Assembly: GCF_000518705.1 (NCBI RefSeq)
Contig: NZ_KI912483.1
Coordinates: forward strand, 17,754-74,676
Length of the DNA stretch: 56,923 nucleotides
Direction: 5' to 3'
Source: Shewanella colwelliana ATCC 39565
Lineage (GTDB): Bacteria; Pseudomonadota; Gammaproteobacteria; Enterobacterales; Shewanellaceae
This document shows, in pieces, positions 7,163-16,048 of this stretch (the stretch's first letter is position 1; every line of letters begins with the position of its first letter). Below the pieces are notes generated by a model that saw nothing but the letters and a program-made list of their open reading frames with translations, did no database searches and was not told where the DNA came from. The position numbers and the translations under genes are program-made.

Positions 7163-9031
7163 ATGTTAGAAAAGATTCGCGAAGGCTCACAAGGCGTGAT
7201 TGCAAAAAGCATTCTTGTTCTTGTAATACTATCCTTTGCATTTACTGGTGTAAGTAGCTATTTAGGTTCATCTTCTGAGCCAACTGCCGCCACGGTTAAT
7301 GGTGAAGAGATCAGTAAAGCAGCGTTAGAGCAAGCCTATCAAAGCGAGCGTGCTCGATTAGAGCAGCAACTCGGTGAAATGTACGATGCTTTGGCGGGTA
7401 ACGACACTTATTTAGCTAGCGTTAAACAAAGTGTTTTAGAGCGTTTGATTGCTGACAAGCTGGTTGATCAAAGTGCCGCAAACCTAGGGCTAACGGTTTC
7501 TGATGAGCAGATTAAAAATGCCATCATGAACGAGCCTGCTTTCCAAACCGATGGCCGTTTCGACAATGATCGCTATTTAGCGCTTATTCGCCAATTAGGC
7601 TACCAGGCAAACAGTTTCCGCGACATGATGCGTGCTGATATGACACGACGTCAGCTAGTTGTTTCATTGGTTGGTTCTGAGTTTGTATTACCTGGTGAAG
7701 CTAACTATTTAGCCGATATTCAGGGACAAACTCGTGATATTCGTTACCACATCGTTGATGCGACTCCGCTGCTTGAGCAAGTGACGGTTTCTGATGAAGA
7801 AGCCAATACCTACTACCAAGCTAATCAAATTCAGTTTGTGCGCCCTGAAACGGTCTCGCTTGACTATGTCGAACTCAATTCTGCGGATATGGCCAGTGCT
7901 ATCGTCGTATCAGATGAAGAAGCACAAACTTATTACGATGAAAATAAAACCCAATATTTACAGCCGGAAAAACGTTTAGCCGGCCATATTCTGGTTAACT
8001 TTGGCGATGATGAAGATGTGGCCAAAGCTAAAGCTGATGCTATCTACGCTAAGTTAGCGGCAGGTGAAGATTTTGCGGCATTAGCCAAGTCAGACTCTGA
8101 CGATACCTTTAGTGGTGAGCAGGGCGGGCAACTCGATTGGTTTGAACAAGGTGTGATGGATGAAGCATTTGATGCTGCTCTTTTCTCGCTCGATAAAGGC
8201 CAATATTCAGCGGTTGTGAAAACTAACTTTGGTTATCACATAGTGAAACTGCTGGATGTACAAGCTGGTTCAACGGCACCGTTTGCTGACGTCAAAGATA
8301 AAATTATTGCTCAACTGATGCAGAACAAAGCGGTTGATCAGTTCTATAGTTTGCAGCAGCGTTTAGCTGATGTTAGTTATGAGGTACCTGACACACTAGC
8401 TGAAGCGGCACAAGAAGTGGGTGTGCAGGTTAAGACTAGCCCAGAGTTTTCTCGTGATAGTGCTCCTGCGCCATTAGATTCACCTGAGGTGATCAAGGCT
8501 GCGTTTTCAAATACCGTACTACTCGATGGTATGAACAGTGATGTGATTGAGCTTGGTCCTAACCACGTTATCGTTGTTCGTATGAATAAACATACGGCTG
8601 CTGGTACACTGGCATTTGATGATGTTAAGGCTTCCATTGTTCAACGTCTTAAGCAAGATAAGGCTAACGAAATTGCTCGTGATAATGCACAGACTATGAT
8701 GACTGCATTAAAAGCGGGCGATACGTCAGTTGCACTTACTGAGCAGACCAAGCTAACACGCTTTGATCAAGCTATTGATACCTCTATCGTTAACAAAGCT
8801 TTCCAGATGGCGCATCCAGATGTCGATTTAGTTGTCGACACCGCTGCGCTAGCCAATGGTTATGCGGTAATAGTGCTTGATAAAGTTAACGCTGCTGAAA
8901 GCGTTGACGAGAATTTAGTTAACGCATTGAAGCAGCGTTTAAGCTCGCAATATAGCGAGAACGATTATCGCTCGTTAATCGCATTATTGAAATCTAAAGG
9001 CGAAGTGGTTTATACCCCAGCCGATGAGTAA
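7163..9031 (+). CDS. ppiD: periplasmic folding chaperone PpiD, inner-membrane anchored
   Basis: About 622 residues. One N-terminal membrane segment follows the short cytoplasmic MLEKIREGSQG; the rest is periplasmic. SurA_N-like chaperone regions flank a parvulin (PpiC-type) domain at roughly residues 265-365 (QPEKRLAGHILV ... FGYHIVKLLDV). In E. coli PpiD sits at the Sec translocon and assists newly exported proteins. I chose the ATG at 7163, after GCGAGAAG, because it gives the family N-terminus. An ATG at 7142 would abut the terminator T-run and lacks a ribosome-binding site. A terminator follows at 9061. Confidence 0.95.
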   Translation: MLEKIREGSQGVIAKSILVLVILSFAFTGVSSYLGSSSEPTAATVNGEEISKAALEQAYQSERARLEQQLGEMYDALAGNDTYLASVKQSVLERLIADKLVDQSAANLGLTVSDEQIKNAIMNEPAFQTDGRFDNDRYLALIRQLGYQANSFRDMMRADMTRRQLVVSLVGSEFVLPGEANYLADIQGQTRDIRYHIVDATPLLEQVTVSDEEANTYYQANQIQFVRPETVSLDYVELNSADMASAIVVSDEEAQTYYDENKTQYLQPEKRLAGHILVNFGDDEDVAKAKADAIYAKLAAGEDFAALAKSDSDDTFSGEQGGQLDWFEQGVMDEAFDAALFSLDKGQYSAVVKTNFGYHIVKLLDVQAGSTAPFADVKDKIIAQLMQNKAVDQFYSLQQRLADVSYEVPDTLAEAAQEVGVQVKTSPEFSRDSAPAPLDSPEVIKAAFSNTVLLDGMNSDVIELGPNHVIVVRMNKHTAAGTLAFDDVKASIVQRLKQDKANEIARDNAQTMMTALKAGDTSVALTEQTKLTRFDQAIDTSIVNKAFQMAHPDVDLVVDTAALANGYAVIVLDKVNAAESVDENLVNALKQRLSSQYSENDYRSLIALLKSKGEVVYTPADE

Positions 9032-9060
9032 TCGATAAGCGACTTCAACTGCTTAATGTT

Positions 9061-9096
9061 AAAAAAGCCAGCGGGTTAACTCGCTGGCTTTTTTTA
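9061..9096 (+). terminator. terminator after ppiD
   Basis: AGCCAGCG and CGCTGGCT form the stem, with A6 before and T7 after. Confidence 0.92.
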
Positions 9097-9262
9097 TGGG
9101 GTAATTGGCATTAAAAGGTTTTATTTACTAGTGTGACGGCTACATGGAGTCATACAAAGCGCTAAGCAGCTGCTTACGTTGTTCATTTGAGATTGATGTA
9201 AAATGAGGTGGCCAAACATGTTTGTCACGTTAGAGCGCGCGACAGCCGCGATACCAAGGGTA

Positions 9263-9298
9263 TAAAAAAAGCCACGATAATAATCGTGGCTTTTTTTA
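9263..9298 (-). terminator. terminator of fabV, possibly bidirectional
   Basis: AAAAAAGCCACGAT and ATCGTGGCTTTTTTT form a symmetrical hairpin with A- and T-runs on both sides, 13 nt past the fabV stop on the minus strand. The rest of 9097-9262 shows no gene or clear signal. Confidence 0.9.
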
Positions 9299-9310
9299 TA
9301 GGATAGCGTG

Positions 9311-10513
9311 TTAAATCTGTTCTACATCAAACTCAATTGCTGGGTTTACGTCTGCTTCATAATCAACAGATGCGACCCCAAAGCCAAATAGTTTAAGAAA
9401 TTCTTCTTTATACTCACGATAGTCAGTAAGCTCACTTAAGTTTTCAGTGGTCACAGATGGCCATAAATCACGGCAGTGCTGCTGGATCTCTTCTTTAAGT
9501 TCCCAGTCATCTAGACGAAGACGGTTAGCGTCATCGACCGATGGTGCGTTGCCGTCTGCACGGAATAGACGTTCATTGAACATACGGTTGATTTGCTCTT
9601 GGCAACCTTCGTGAAGGCCAGCTTCACGCATCTTCTTAAATACCATTGCAATGTAAAGTGGCATAACTGGAATTGCTGAACTTGCTTGGGTTACCACACT
9701 TTTTAGTACGGCAACGTTTGCACTGCCGCCAGTGGTCGAAAGCTGGTCATTTAGCGCATGGGCTGCGCGATCAAGGTCCATCTTGGCTTTACCTAACGCA
9801 CCATGCCAGTAGATAGGCCAAGTAAGTTCGGTACCAATATAGCTGTAGGCAACAGTTTTACAGTTAGGGGCCAATACGCCTGCATCGGCTAGAGCATTGA
9901 TCCAAAGCTCCCAATCTTCACCGCCCATGACGGTGACTGTATCTTGGATCTCTTGCTCTGTTGCTGGCTCAACACTCGTTTCGATAATGAGATCTTTATT
10001 GGTGTCTACAGCCGTTGCGGTATAGGTTTCACCGATAGGCTTTAACGATGAACGGATTAATTCGCCGCTGTCAGGGAGCTTTCTTACCGGAGAGGCCAAA
10101 GAGTAAACCACCATGTCGACTTGGCCTAGGTCTTGTTTGATTAACTCAATCGCTTTTTGTTTCGCTTCATGGCTGAAGGCGTCGCCGTTAAGGCTTTTAG
10201 AATACAAACCTTCTTGTTTAGCGAACTTATCGAAAGCGGCTGAATTATACCAACCCGCTGTACCTGGTTTTGTCTCTGTTCCAGGTTTTTCAAAAAAGAC
10301 GCCGAGGGTTGCAGCATTGCTACCGAAGGCAGCGGCAATGCGCGAAGATAGACCATAGCCACTGGAAGAGCCGATCACTAACACTTTTTTAGGACCATTT
10401 TTGACTGGACCATTTGCTTTGGTGACGTTGATTTGCTCTAGTACATTTGCTTCACAGCCAACCGGATGAGTGGTGGTACAAATAAAGCCACGTGTTTTGG
10501 GTTTGATTATCAT
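9311..10513 (-). CDS. fabV: trans-2-enoyl-ACP/CoA reductase FabV (NADH)
   Basis: A 400-residue enoyl reductase that completes each fatty-acid elongation cycle by reducing the trans-2 double bond. It belongs to the FabV class, larger than FabI and known for low sensitivity to triclosan. Visible features are the dinucleotide-binding glycine motif VIGSSSGYGLSSRIAAAFG near residue 48 and the Y-x8-K active site in IYWHGALGKAK. The ATG at 10513 follows AGAGAAGC. It stands 104 nt after sapF on the same strand and ends in its own terminator. No fabI is present in the window. Confidence 0.97.
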   Translation of the reverse strand: MIIKPKTRGFICTTTHPVGCEANVLEQINVTKANGPVKNGPKKVLVIGSSSGYGLSSRIAAAFGSNAATLGVFFEKPGTETKPGTAGWYNSAAFDKFAKQEGLYSKSLNGDAFSHEAKQKAIELIKQDLGQVDMVVYSLASPVRKLPDSGELIRSSLKPIGETYTATAVDTNKDLIIETSVEPATEQEIQDTVTVMGGEDWELWINALADAGVLAPNCKTVAYSYIGTELTWPIYWHGALGKAKMDLDRAAHALNDQLSTTGGSANVAVLKSVVTQASSAIPVMPLYIAMVFKKMREAGLHEGCQEQINRMFNERLFRADGNAPSVDDANRLRLDDWELKEEIQQHCRDLWPSVTTENLSELTDYREYKEEFLKLFGFGVASVDYEADVNPAIEFDVEQI

Positions 10514-10617
10514 GTTTCTGCTTCTCTTGAAAAAGTGCCATAAGGATAATTAAACAAGCATGAAATGGCACATGTTTTTTGACAATTCGTGTTGTTAACG
10601 TGAGTGGTTGGAGCAGT

Positions 10618-11404
10618 TTAGCGTTTGTATGAAAACATTGTCTGCTCCTGAATGAGCCGCTGGGTGTACTCATGTTGTGGTGCATTAAACAGTTTTTCTG
10701 TGGTGGCTTTCTCGACCATTTTTCCCTGGTGAAGCACCATTATCTTATCGCTAAAGTGGCGAATGATGTTCATGTTATGGGAGACAAAGATATAGGATAA
10801 GCCCATCTCTTGCTGCAGCTTAAGCAGCAGGTTCAGGATCTGTGAACGTACGGATAGATCTAAAGCTGTCAGTGCTTCATCAGCAATAATAATTTTTGGA
10901 TCTAGCATTAATGCGCGCGCTACGGCTACGCGCTGCTTCATCCCTTCTGAGATCATATGGGGATAAAAATCAGCGTGTTCAGGCAACAACCCTACTTTTT
11001 TTCAACCGGTCAACCACCTGATTTCGTCTGGCGTGTTTATCTAAATTGGTATTGAATCGCAGCGGTTCATCCAGTAATTCACCCACGGTTAGCCTTGGGT
11101 TTAATGAGGTGTTGGGGTCTTGGAATATCATTCTAATCAGTTTACAACGTTGCTTTAGATTGCGAGACTCTAACACTTCGCCTTCAAACAGTATTTCACC
11201 GCTAGAGCGTTCTTCTGCCCCCACTAATATTCTTGCTAGGGTGCTTTTTCCTGAGCCAGTTTCACCCACGATCGCTAAGGTTTCACCGCGATTTAACTCG
11301 AAGGATATGGGCTCAAGTGCTTGGTTATATTGGCGCTTAAACCCCTTATAGCCCGAGAAGAAGGTTTTACTTAGTTGATTAACTTTTAGTAAGGGGCTCG
11401 TCAT
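10618..11404 (-). pseudogene. sapF: sapF, peptide/cation ABC transporter ATPase, frameshifted at an A7 run
   Basis: SapF-like ABC ATPase, second nucleotide-binding subunit of the Sap transporter. Two overlapping frames encode it. The first has Walker A GETGSGKST (residues about 48-56) and Q-loop MIFQDPNTSLNP. The second starts near 10989 with LPEHADFYPHMISEGMKQR (degenerate signature) and Walker B IIIADEA. Removing one T from the T7 run at 10996-11002 (A7 on the coding strand) restores a 261-residue protein, close to E. coli SapF (268). The start overlaps the sapD end by 26 nt. The change could be a sequencing miscount or a true frameshift. The downstream half is otherwise well preserved. Confidence 0.85.
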
Positions 11405-12392
11405 GGCATGGCTCATTATGGTAAGGGAAGTGGCAAGCGAAATAACGGTCTTTTTGGTGGCATAAACTGGGTTGATTAACGCAGTGCTTTTGTGCCTGTG
11501 GGCAACGCGGCCCCAGTCGGCAACCAATAGGCAGATGCTGCAAAGCGGGTGCTGAGCCTGGTAGCGTGTGCATCATGGTTTTATGGTGTTCGGCATTTGA
11601 GTAGTCTGGGATATTATCCAGCAGAGCCTTAGTATAAGGGTGATAAGGCTGTGCGATAACATCTGCAGTGGGGCCTGACTCCATTATCTGGCCGCTATAC
11701 ATCACTGATAACCGATCGCACCATTGAGAGAGTGTTTCCAGTTCATGACTGATAAGCAAAATTGACACGTTTTGCAATTGGTTGAGCTTACTTAATAAAC
11801 GGAAGATCTGCGCTTGGGTACGCAGCTCCATCGAGTTGGTCGGCTCATCGGCGATGAGTAGCCTTGGTTTATTTGCCACGGCAATCGCTATCATCACCTT
11901 TTGGCATTCACCGTCGGATAACTCCCAAGCATAGCTAGACATCACTTTTTGGGTGTTTTTTATGCCTACTTTGTGTAGCCACTGTTGCGCATTGATTCGC
12001 TTATCAGCTGCACGCTTCCACCAAGAGATGGTTTTGTTTTCTGGCATGGCTTCTATTAATTGTGCACCAACAGATATCGCGGGATCTAAACTGCTCATGG
12101 GATCTTGAAATATCATTGCCATTTCGCATCCCATTAAGGCCCGTCGCTGCCTAGCGCTCATCTCCATGAGGTTCTGTCCATCCCACATCATGCGATCCGC
12201 TTGTACGGTCCAGTTGTGCCCAGGAATGCCCAAAATTGCTTTCGCTAGCAGAGTGCGTCCAGAGCCCGATTCACCCACTAAACCGTGGATCTCTCCAGGA
12301 TTTAGGGTCAAACTTACGCGCTCAAGGGCTTTGACTCGCCCATGCGGCGTATCGAGTTCGATGGTGAGATTTCTAATATCCAATAATGGCAT
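11379..12392 (-). CDS. sapD: SapD, ABC transporter ATP-binding protein
   Basis: A 337-residue ATPase of the oligopeptide/dipeptide (Opp/Dpp) type and first ATPase of SapABCDF. In Enterobacteria this system is linked to antimicrobial-peptide resistance, potassium uptake and putrescine export. The Q-loop is MIFQDPMSSLDP, the signature is the degenerate LSDGECQK, Walker B is LLIADEPTNSME, and the C-terminal Opp-type cysteine cluster is GCRLGPRCPQAQKHC. Walker A reads GESGSGRTLL, with Arg in place of the usual Lys. The gene lies 12 nt after sapC and overlaps sapF. Confidence 0.93.
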   Translation of the reverse strand: MPLLDIRNLTIELDTPHGRVKALERVSLTLNPGEIHGLVGESGSGRTLLAKAILGIPGHNWTVQADRMMWDGQNLMEMSARQRRALMGCEMAMIFQDPMSSLDPAISVGAQLIEAMPENKTISWWKRAADKRINAQQWLHKVGIKNTQKVMSSYAWELSDGECQKVMIAIAVANKPRLLIADEPTNSMELRTQAQIFRLLSKLNQLQNVSILLISHELETLSQWCDRLSVMYSGQIMESGPTADVIAQPYHPYTKALLDNIPDYSNAEHHKTMMHTLPGSAPALQHLPIGCRLGPRCPQAQKHCVNQPSLCHQKDRYFACHFPYHNEPCHDEPLTKS

Positions 12393-12404
12393 TTGCTTTG
12401 CTCA

Positions 12405-13295
12405 CTAATTTCGAATGGGTGATAGGGCTGAGCGCAACCCATCACCCACTAAGTTAATCGCTAATACACTGCATAGAATTGCCACTCCAGGAATGGTCAC
12501 CGTCCATGGGGCAGTTAATAGGTTGTCCATGCCTTGGGATACCATAGCGCCCCATTCAGGACTCGGTGCCTGAGCGCCTAGGTTAAGGAAGCCCAATGCG
12601 GCAATATCCAAAATCGCCGCTGAGATCCCTAAAGTGGTTTGAATAATCATGGTGTCTGAGATGTTAGGTAATATCACGTACCAAAAAATCTGCAATGGAT
12701 TGGCGCCATCCAGACGCGCAGCGGTGACATACTCTTTTTGTAACTCTTCATGCACGGCTTGGTGGATTGCCCTAACAAACTGTGGTGTCAATGCGATACC
12801 CACGGCCCAAAACACATTACTCAGCCCAGGTCCGGTTATCGCTACCACCAAAATGGCCATCAATAGCGATGGGATTGATAACAGCGCGTCCAGTAGGTGA
12901 CTTAATATGCTGGATTTTAATCCCTTCATCATGCCGGAAATTGAGCCGATGATAAATCCTAAGAATAATGCTGTTATGACGATACCGAGCGCCATACCGA
13001 AGGTGAGGTGCGCACCATGCAAAAGGCGGCTAAAGATATCACGCCCCAGATCGTCCGTGCCTAGGAAGTGTTCGACTGTCCCTGCAGGATCCCATGATGG
13101 AGCCAATAGCAGCGCATGGGGATCTTGATGTTCTGGTGAGTAAGGGGCAATAAACGGCCCAAACAAGGCTAACAACAGCAGCGACACCACAGCCCAAAGC
13201 CCTGCAAAGGCAAATGGATTATCGGTGAACGCTGACCATATTCTGGATGCCGGCGAAGGAATATGATCTTCTTGATAGATCTTAATTTGCGGCAT
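12405..13295 (-). CDS. sapC: SapC, ABC transporter permease
   Basis: A 296-residue inner-membrane permease of the DppC/OppC type. It has an N-terminal membrane segment, a linker and five further hydrophobic segments. The cytoplasmic EAA loop is near TAARLDGANPLQIFWYVILPNI, contacting the ATPases. It overlaps the end of sapB by 14 nt, and its start is preceded by GGAAAGAG within sapB, so the two are translationally coupled. Confidence 0.94.
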   Translation of the reverse strand: MPQIKIYQEDHIPSPASRIWSAFTDNPFAFAGLWAVVSLLLLALFGPFIAPYSPEHQDPHALLLAPSWDPAGTVEHFLGTDDLGRDIFSRLLHGAHLTFGMALGIVITALFLGFIIGSISGMMKGLKSSILSHLLDALLSIPSLLMAILVVAITGPGLSNVFWAVGIALTPQFVRAIHQAVHEELQKEYVTAARLDGANPLQIFWYVILPNISDTMIIQTTLGISAAILDIAALGFLNLGAQAPSPEWGAMVSQGMDNLLTAPWTVTIPGVAILCSVLAINLVGDGLRSALSPIRN

Positions 13296-14313
13296 AGAGC
13301 TCTTTCCTGCTTATGGGATTTAGGGCGGTGTGCATAATCTCTATCAAGATACTTAAAAAGATAATGAGCAGCGCGACCGATAAAATGCCCCCCTGTATCA
13401 CAGTGTAGTCGCGTTGGTAGATACCCGATACCAGCCAGGCGCCAACACCTGGCCAGCTAAATATCACCTCGACGACCATGGCATAACTGGCAAATGCGCC
13501 GAGCATCAGGCCAAGGTTTTTTAACACAGGAATGAAGGCGTTGGGCAGTGCGTGGCGCATTACTATGGTTGATGTATGTAACCCCCTAGCTTCTGCTGCC
13601 TTGATATAGGTTTCTTCCATGATTGTCATCATGGCGCTACGGGTAATGCGCACAACTACGGTAAATGGCAGCACGGCAAGGGTGACCGCGGGCAAAATAA
13701 TGTGCTGTAATGCATCAAGAAACGCTGATAACGCGTACTTAGAATCAGAGAGTAAGGTATCAATAAGCAAAAAGCCGGTAACGGAATCAATTTCGTAAAG
13801 TAAATTGATTTGGCCTGAGATAGGCAGCCAGCCTAGCTGTACGCCAAACCACAGTGAAAGTGTTAATCCTAGCCAGAAAACCGGAATAGAATACCCTGTC
13901 AACGTGATGGCCATAATACTGTGCTGAGTGATTTTATTGGTACTTAATGAGGCTAATACGCCCAGAGGAATACCAAATAGCACCGCAATGAGCCCAGCGA
14001 AGAAACCCAATTCAAAACTCGCTGGTAGGACTGCCGTTAATTCATCCAATATCAAATTTTGAGATGTTGACGATAGTCCAAGGTCGCCATCGAGTCTTTG
14101 TTGTAGATAGGCAATAAACTGACTGATTTGACCATCATTGAGTCGGTAATCTTGAGTGATCCTTGTTATTTGTTGTGCTGTCGGTTGTTGAACGCCAGTC
14201 AATGCAGCGATGCGATCTACTGGGAACTTGCTTACAGCGATAAACATCACAATAAAGAGGATCAGTGAGGTAGCCAAAAAAAGATTTAAGCGTCGAATAA
14301 GGTAGCGAATCAT
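13282..14313 (-). CDS. sapB: SapB, ABC transporter permease
   Basis: A 343-residue inner-membrane permease of the DppB/OppB type. It has an N-terminal transmembrane helix (about residues 9-28), a periplasmic stretch, then a cluster of helices. The EAA-loop motif is TYIKAAEARGLHTSTIVMRH. It begins immediately after the sapA stop with no gap. It pairs with SapC to form the channel. Confidence 0.94.
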   Translation of the reverse strand: MIRYLIRRLNLFLATSLILFIVMFIAVSKFPVDRIAALTGVQQPTAQQITRITQDYRLNDGQISQFIAYLQQRLDGDLGLSSTSQNLILDELTAVLPASFELGFFAGLIAVLFGIPLGVLASLSTNKITQHSIMAITLTGYSIPVFWLGLTLSLWFGVQLGWLPISGQINLLYEIDSVTGFLLIDTLLSDSKYALSAFLDALQHIILPAVTLAVLPFTVVVRITRSAMMTIMEETYIKAAEARGLHTSTIVMRHALPNAFIPVLKNLGLMLGAFASYAMVVEVIFSWPGVGAWLVSGIYQRDYTVIQGGILSVALLIIFLSILIEIMHTALNPISRKELYAAN

Positions 14314-15960
14314 CTATTGTATACCTCGTTCATCTATAGCTGTCGTTGCTGCTTGGGTCGTGTTGGTAAAGGAAATCCCCCCAAACGGCGTTAGTTTTGA
14401 TTGAGTCACATTTTTATTTTTTACGACTAAGCGTGTCGCATGAGCAAACGGGATGAGTGGAACTTGCTGAGCAATCTGCTGCTCGGCTTGCTGGTAAAAG
14501 GCGGAACGTTTGAGCTTGTCGGTCGTGGATTTTGCCGATTCTAAAATGGCGTCGAATGCAGGGTCGCACCAGCGAGAACGGTTACTATTTGATTCGACAG
14601 AGGCACAACTCAATATTGGGGTAAAGAAGTTATCAGGATCACTGTTGTCGGCGTTCCAACCTATCAATACCGAGTCATAACTGTGTTTACTCAATTTTTG
14701 ATTAAACACACTCCAGTCATAAGTGATGATATTAACTTTTACGCCAATATTGGCCAAATCCGCTTGGATCAGTTCCGCCGTCTTATGGGCATTGGGGTTA
14801 TATATTCGGGCGACGGGTATCGCCCAAATATCTATGGTCAGATCCGTAACGCCAGCTTCTGCCAGTAAACGCCGAGCTTTAGCAGGGTCGTATTGAGTAA
14901 TGCTGGTGTTTGATGAGTATGCCCAAGACAATGGAGGCAGCATTCCCACAGCCTCTACTGCAGTTTTTTGATACACAGCGCGCAGGATATTCTCTTTGTC
15001 TATTGCGTGCGCAAGGGCTCTACGTACTCTGACGTCATTCAGCGGGATCCGCTCGGTATTAAGTGCCCAGAACGCCACATTAAAACCGGGAATAGAATCT
15101 ACTTCTAAGGTTTCTTTATCAATCACAACAGGTAACTCACCCGCTTTAGGGAGGGCCGAAATATTGCAATCCCCGGTGATCAATTTTGCTAAACGTGTGG
15201 TGCTTTTAGGCGTGATATCAAAAACGACTTGCTCAACCTCTGGGGTAAGGCGCCAGTAATTTTTATTGCGGTAATAGCGAATATAGTCGTTTTTCACATA
15301 TTGAATCAGTCTAAATGGACCTGTGCCAATCGCGAGCCTATCTATCTGAGCTTGTTCATTCATTTTAGTCAGTTGATCGGCATACTCTTTTGATAAGATA
15401 ACGGCGAAGCCGGTTGCCAAATTTGACAAGAAAGAAGCATCTTTACGATTTAAGTGAAAAGCCACTTGGTAGTCAGAAACCTTTTCAATTTTTCCGATGA
15501 GATCGGTAAAACCGATACTTTGGAAAAAAGGATAACCCGTCTTAGACACGTCATGATAGGGATGAGTACTATCTATGATTCGATTAAATGAGAACAGTAC
15601 GTCGTCGGCATTGAAATTACGGGTGGGAGAAAAACTGTCTGAATGATGAAACTGAACGCCTTGTCTTAAATGAAACGTGTAAACCTTTTCATCGTCGCTA
15701 ATATCCCAAGATGTGGCCAGAGAGGGGATCAATTCGCCAAATTTAGCATCATAATCGAGTAAGCCATCGTAAAGTTGCTGCGACGTAGCATCCACTGTTG
15801 TACCTGAGGTGACAAGCTGCGGGTTAAAGGATTCGGGATTACCCTCGGAACAATAGACTAAACCGGATGGAACTCGAGTTGGGCCACAAGCCGATAACAG
15901 CAACACTATGGTGCATCCAAGTGTTGAACCAAACGTGAGACGCTTTATCAGGTCTTTCAT
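14314..15960 (-). CDS. sapA: SapA, peptide ABC transporter substrate-binding lipoprotein
   Basis: A 548-residue extracytoplasmic solute-binding protein, family 5 (DppA/OppA/SapA). The N-terminus MKDLIKRLTF-GSTLGCTIVL-LLSAC has a lipobox (LLSAC, Cys25), so it should be an envelope-anchored lipoprotein rather than a free periplasmic protein. Family features include YDGLLDYDAKFGELIPSLA and the ligand-binding lobe near GTGPFRLIQYVKNDYIRYYRNKNYW. I took the ATG at 15960. A TTG one codon earlier is possible. It is the first gene of sapABCDF, 85 nt after pspF on the same strand. Confidence 0.93.
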   Translation of the reverse strand: MKDLIKRLTFGSTLGCTIVLLLSACGPTRVPSGLVYCSEGNPESFNPQLVTSGTTVDATSQQLYDGLLDYDAKFGELIPSLATSWDISDDEKVYTFHLRQGVQFHHSDSFSPTRNFNADDVLFSFNRIIDSTHPYHDVSKTGYPFFQSIGFTDLIGKIEKVSDYQVAFHLNRKDASFLSNLATGFAVILSKEYADQLTKMNEQAQIDRLAIGTGPFRLIQYVKNDYIRYYRNKNYWRLTPEVEQVVFDITPKSTTRLAKLITGDCNISALPKAGELPVVIDKETLEVDSIPGFNVAFWALNTERIPLNDVRVRRALAHAIDKENILRAVYQKTAVEAVGMLPPLSWAYSSNTSITQYDPAKARRLLAEAGVTDLTIDIWAIPVARIYNPNAHKTAELIQADLANIGVKVNIITYDWSVFNQKLSKHSYDSVLIGWNADNSDPDNFFTPILSCASVESNSNRSRWCDPAFDAILESAKSTTDKLKRSAFYQQAEQQIAQQVPLIPFAHATRLVVKNKNVTQSKLTPFGGISFTNTTQAATTAIDERGIQ

Positions 15961-16014
15961 CAATAGATGTAATATTTTTTTGAATGAAGAGTTTCATTTT
16001 AACAGTGCTATAGA

Positions 16015-16043
16015 GCTAGGAGCAAACACCATCTACTCCTAGC
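16015..16043 (-). terminator. hairpin between pspF and sapA
   Basis: GCTAGGAG and CTCCTAGC pair across a 13-nt loop, 6 nt after the pspF stop. No T-run follows on the minus strand, so it may only attenuate read-through or protect an RNA end. Confidence 0.4.
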
Positions 16044-16048
16044 CAGCT

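Noticed and set aside
10996..11002. programmed ribosomal frameshifting in sapF
   Set aside because: The needed shift is +1 (or -2). The coding frame reads TTG AAA AAA AGT, not the A-AAA-AAG heptamer phase used for -1 slippage, and SapF in relatives is encoded in one frame.
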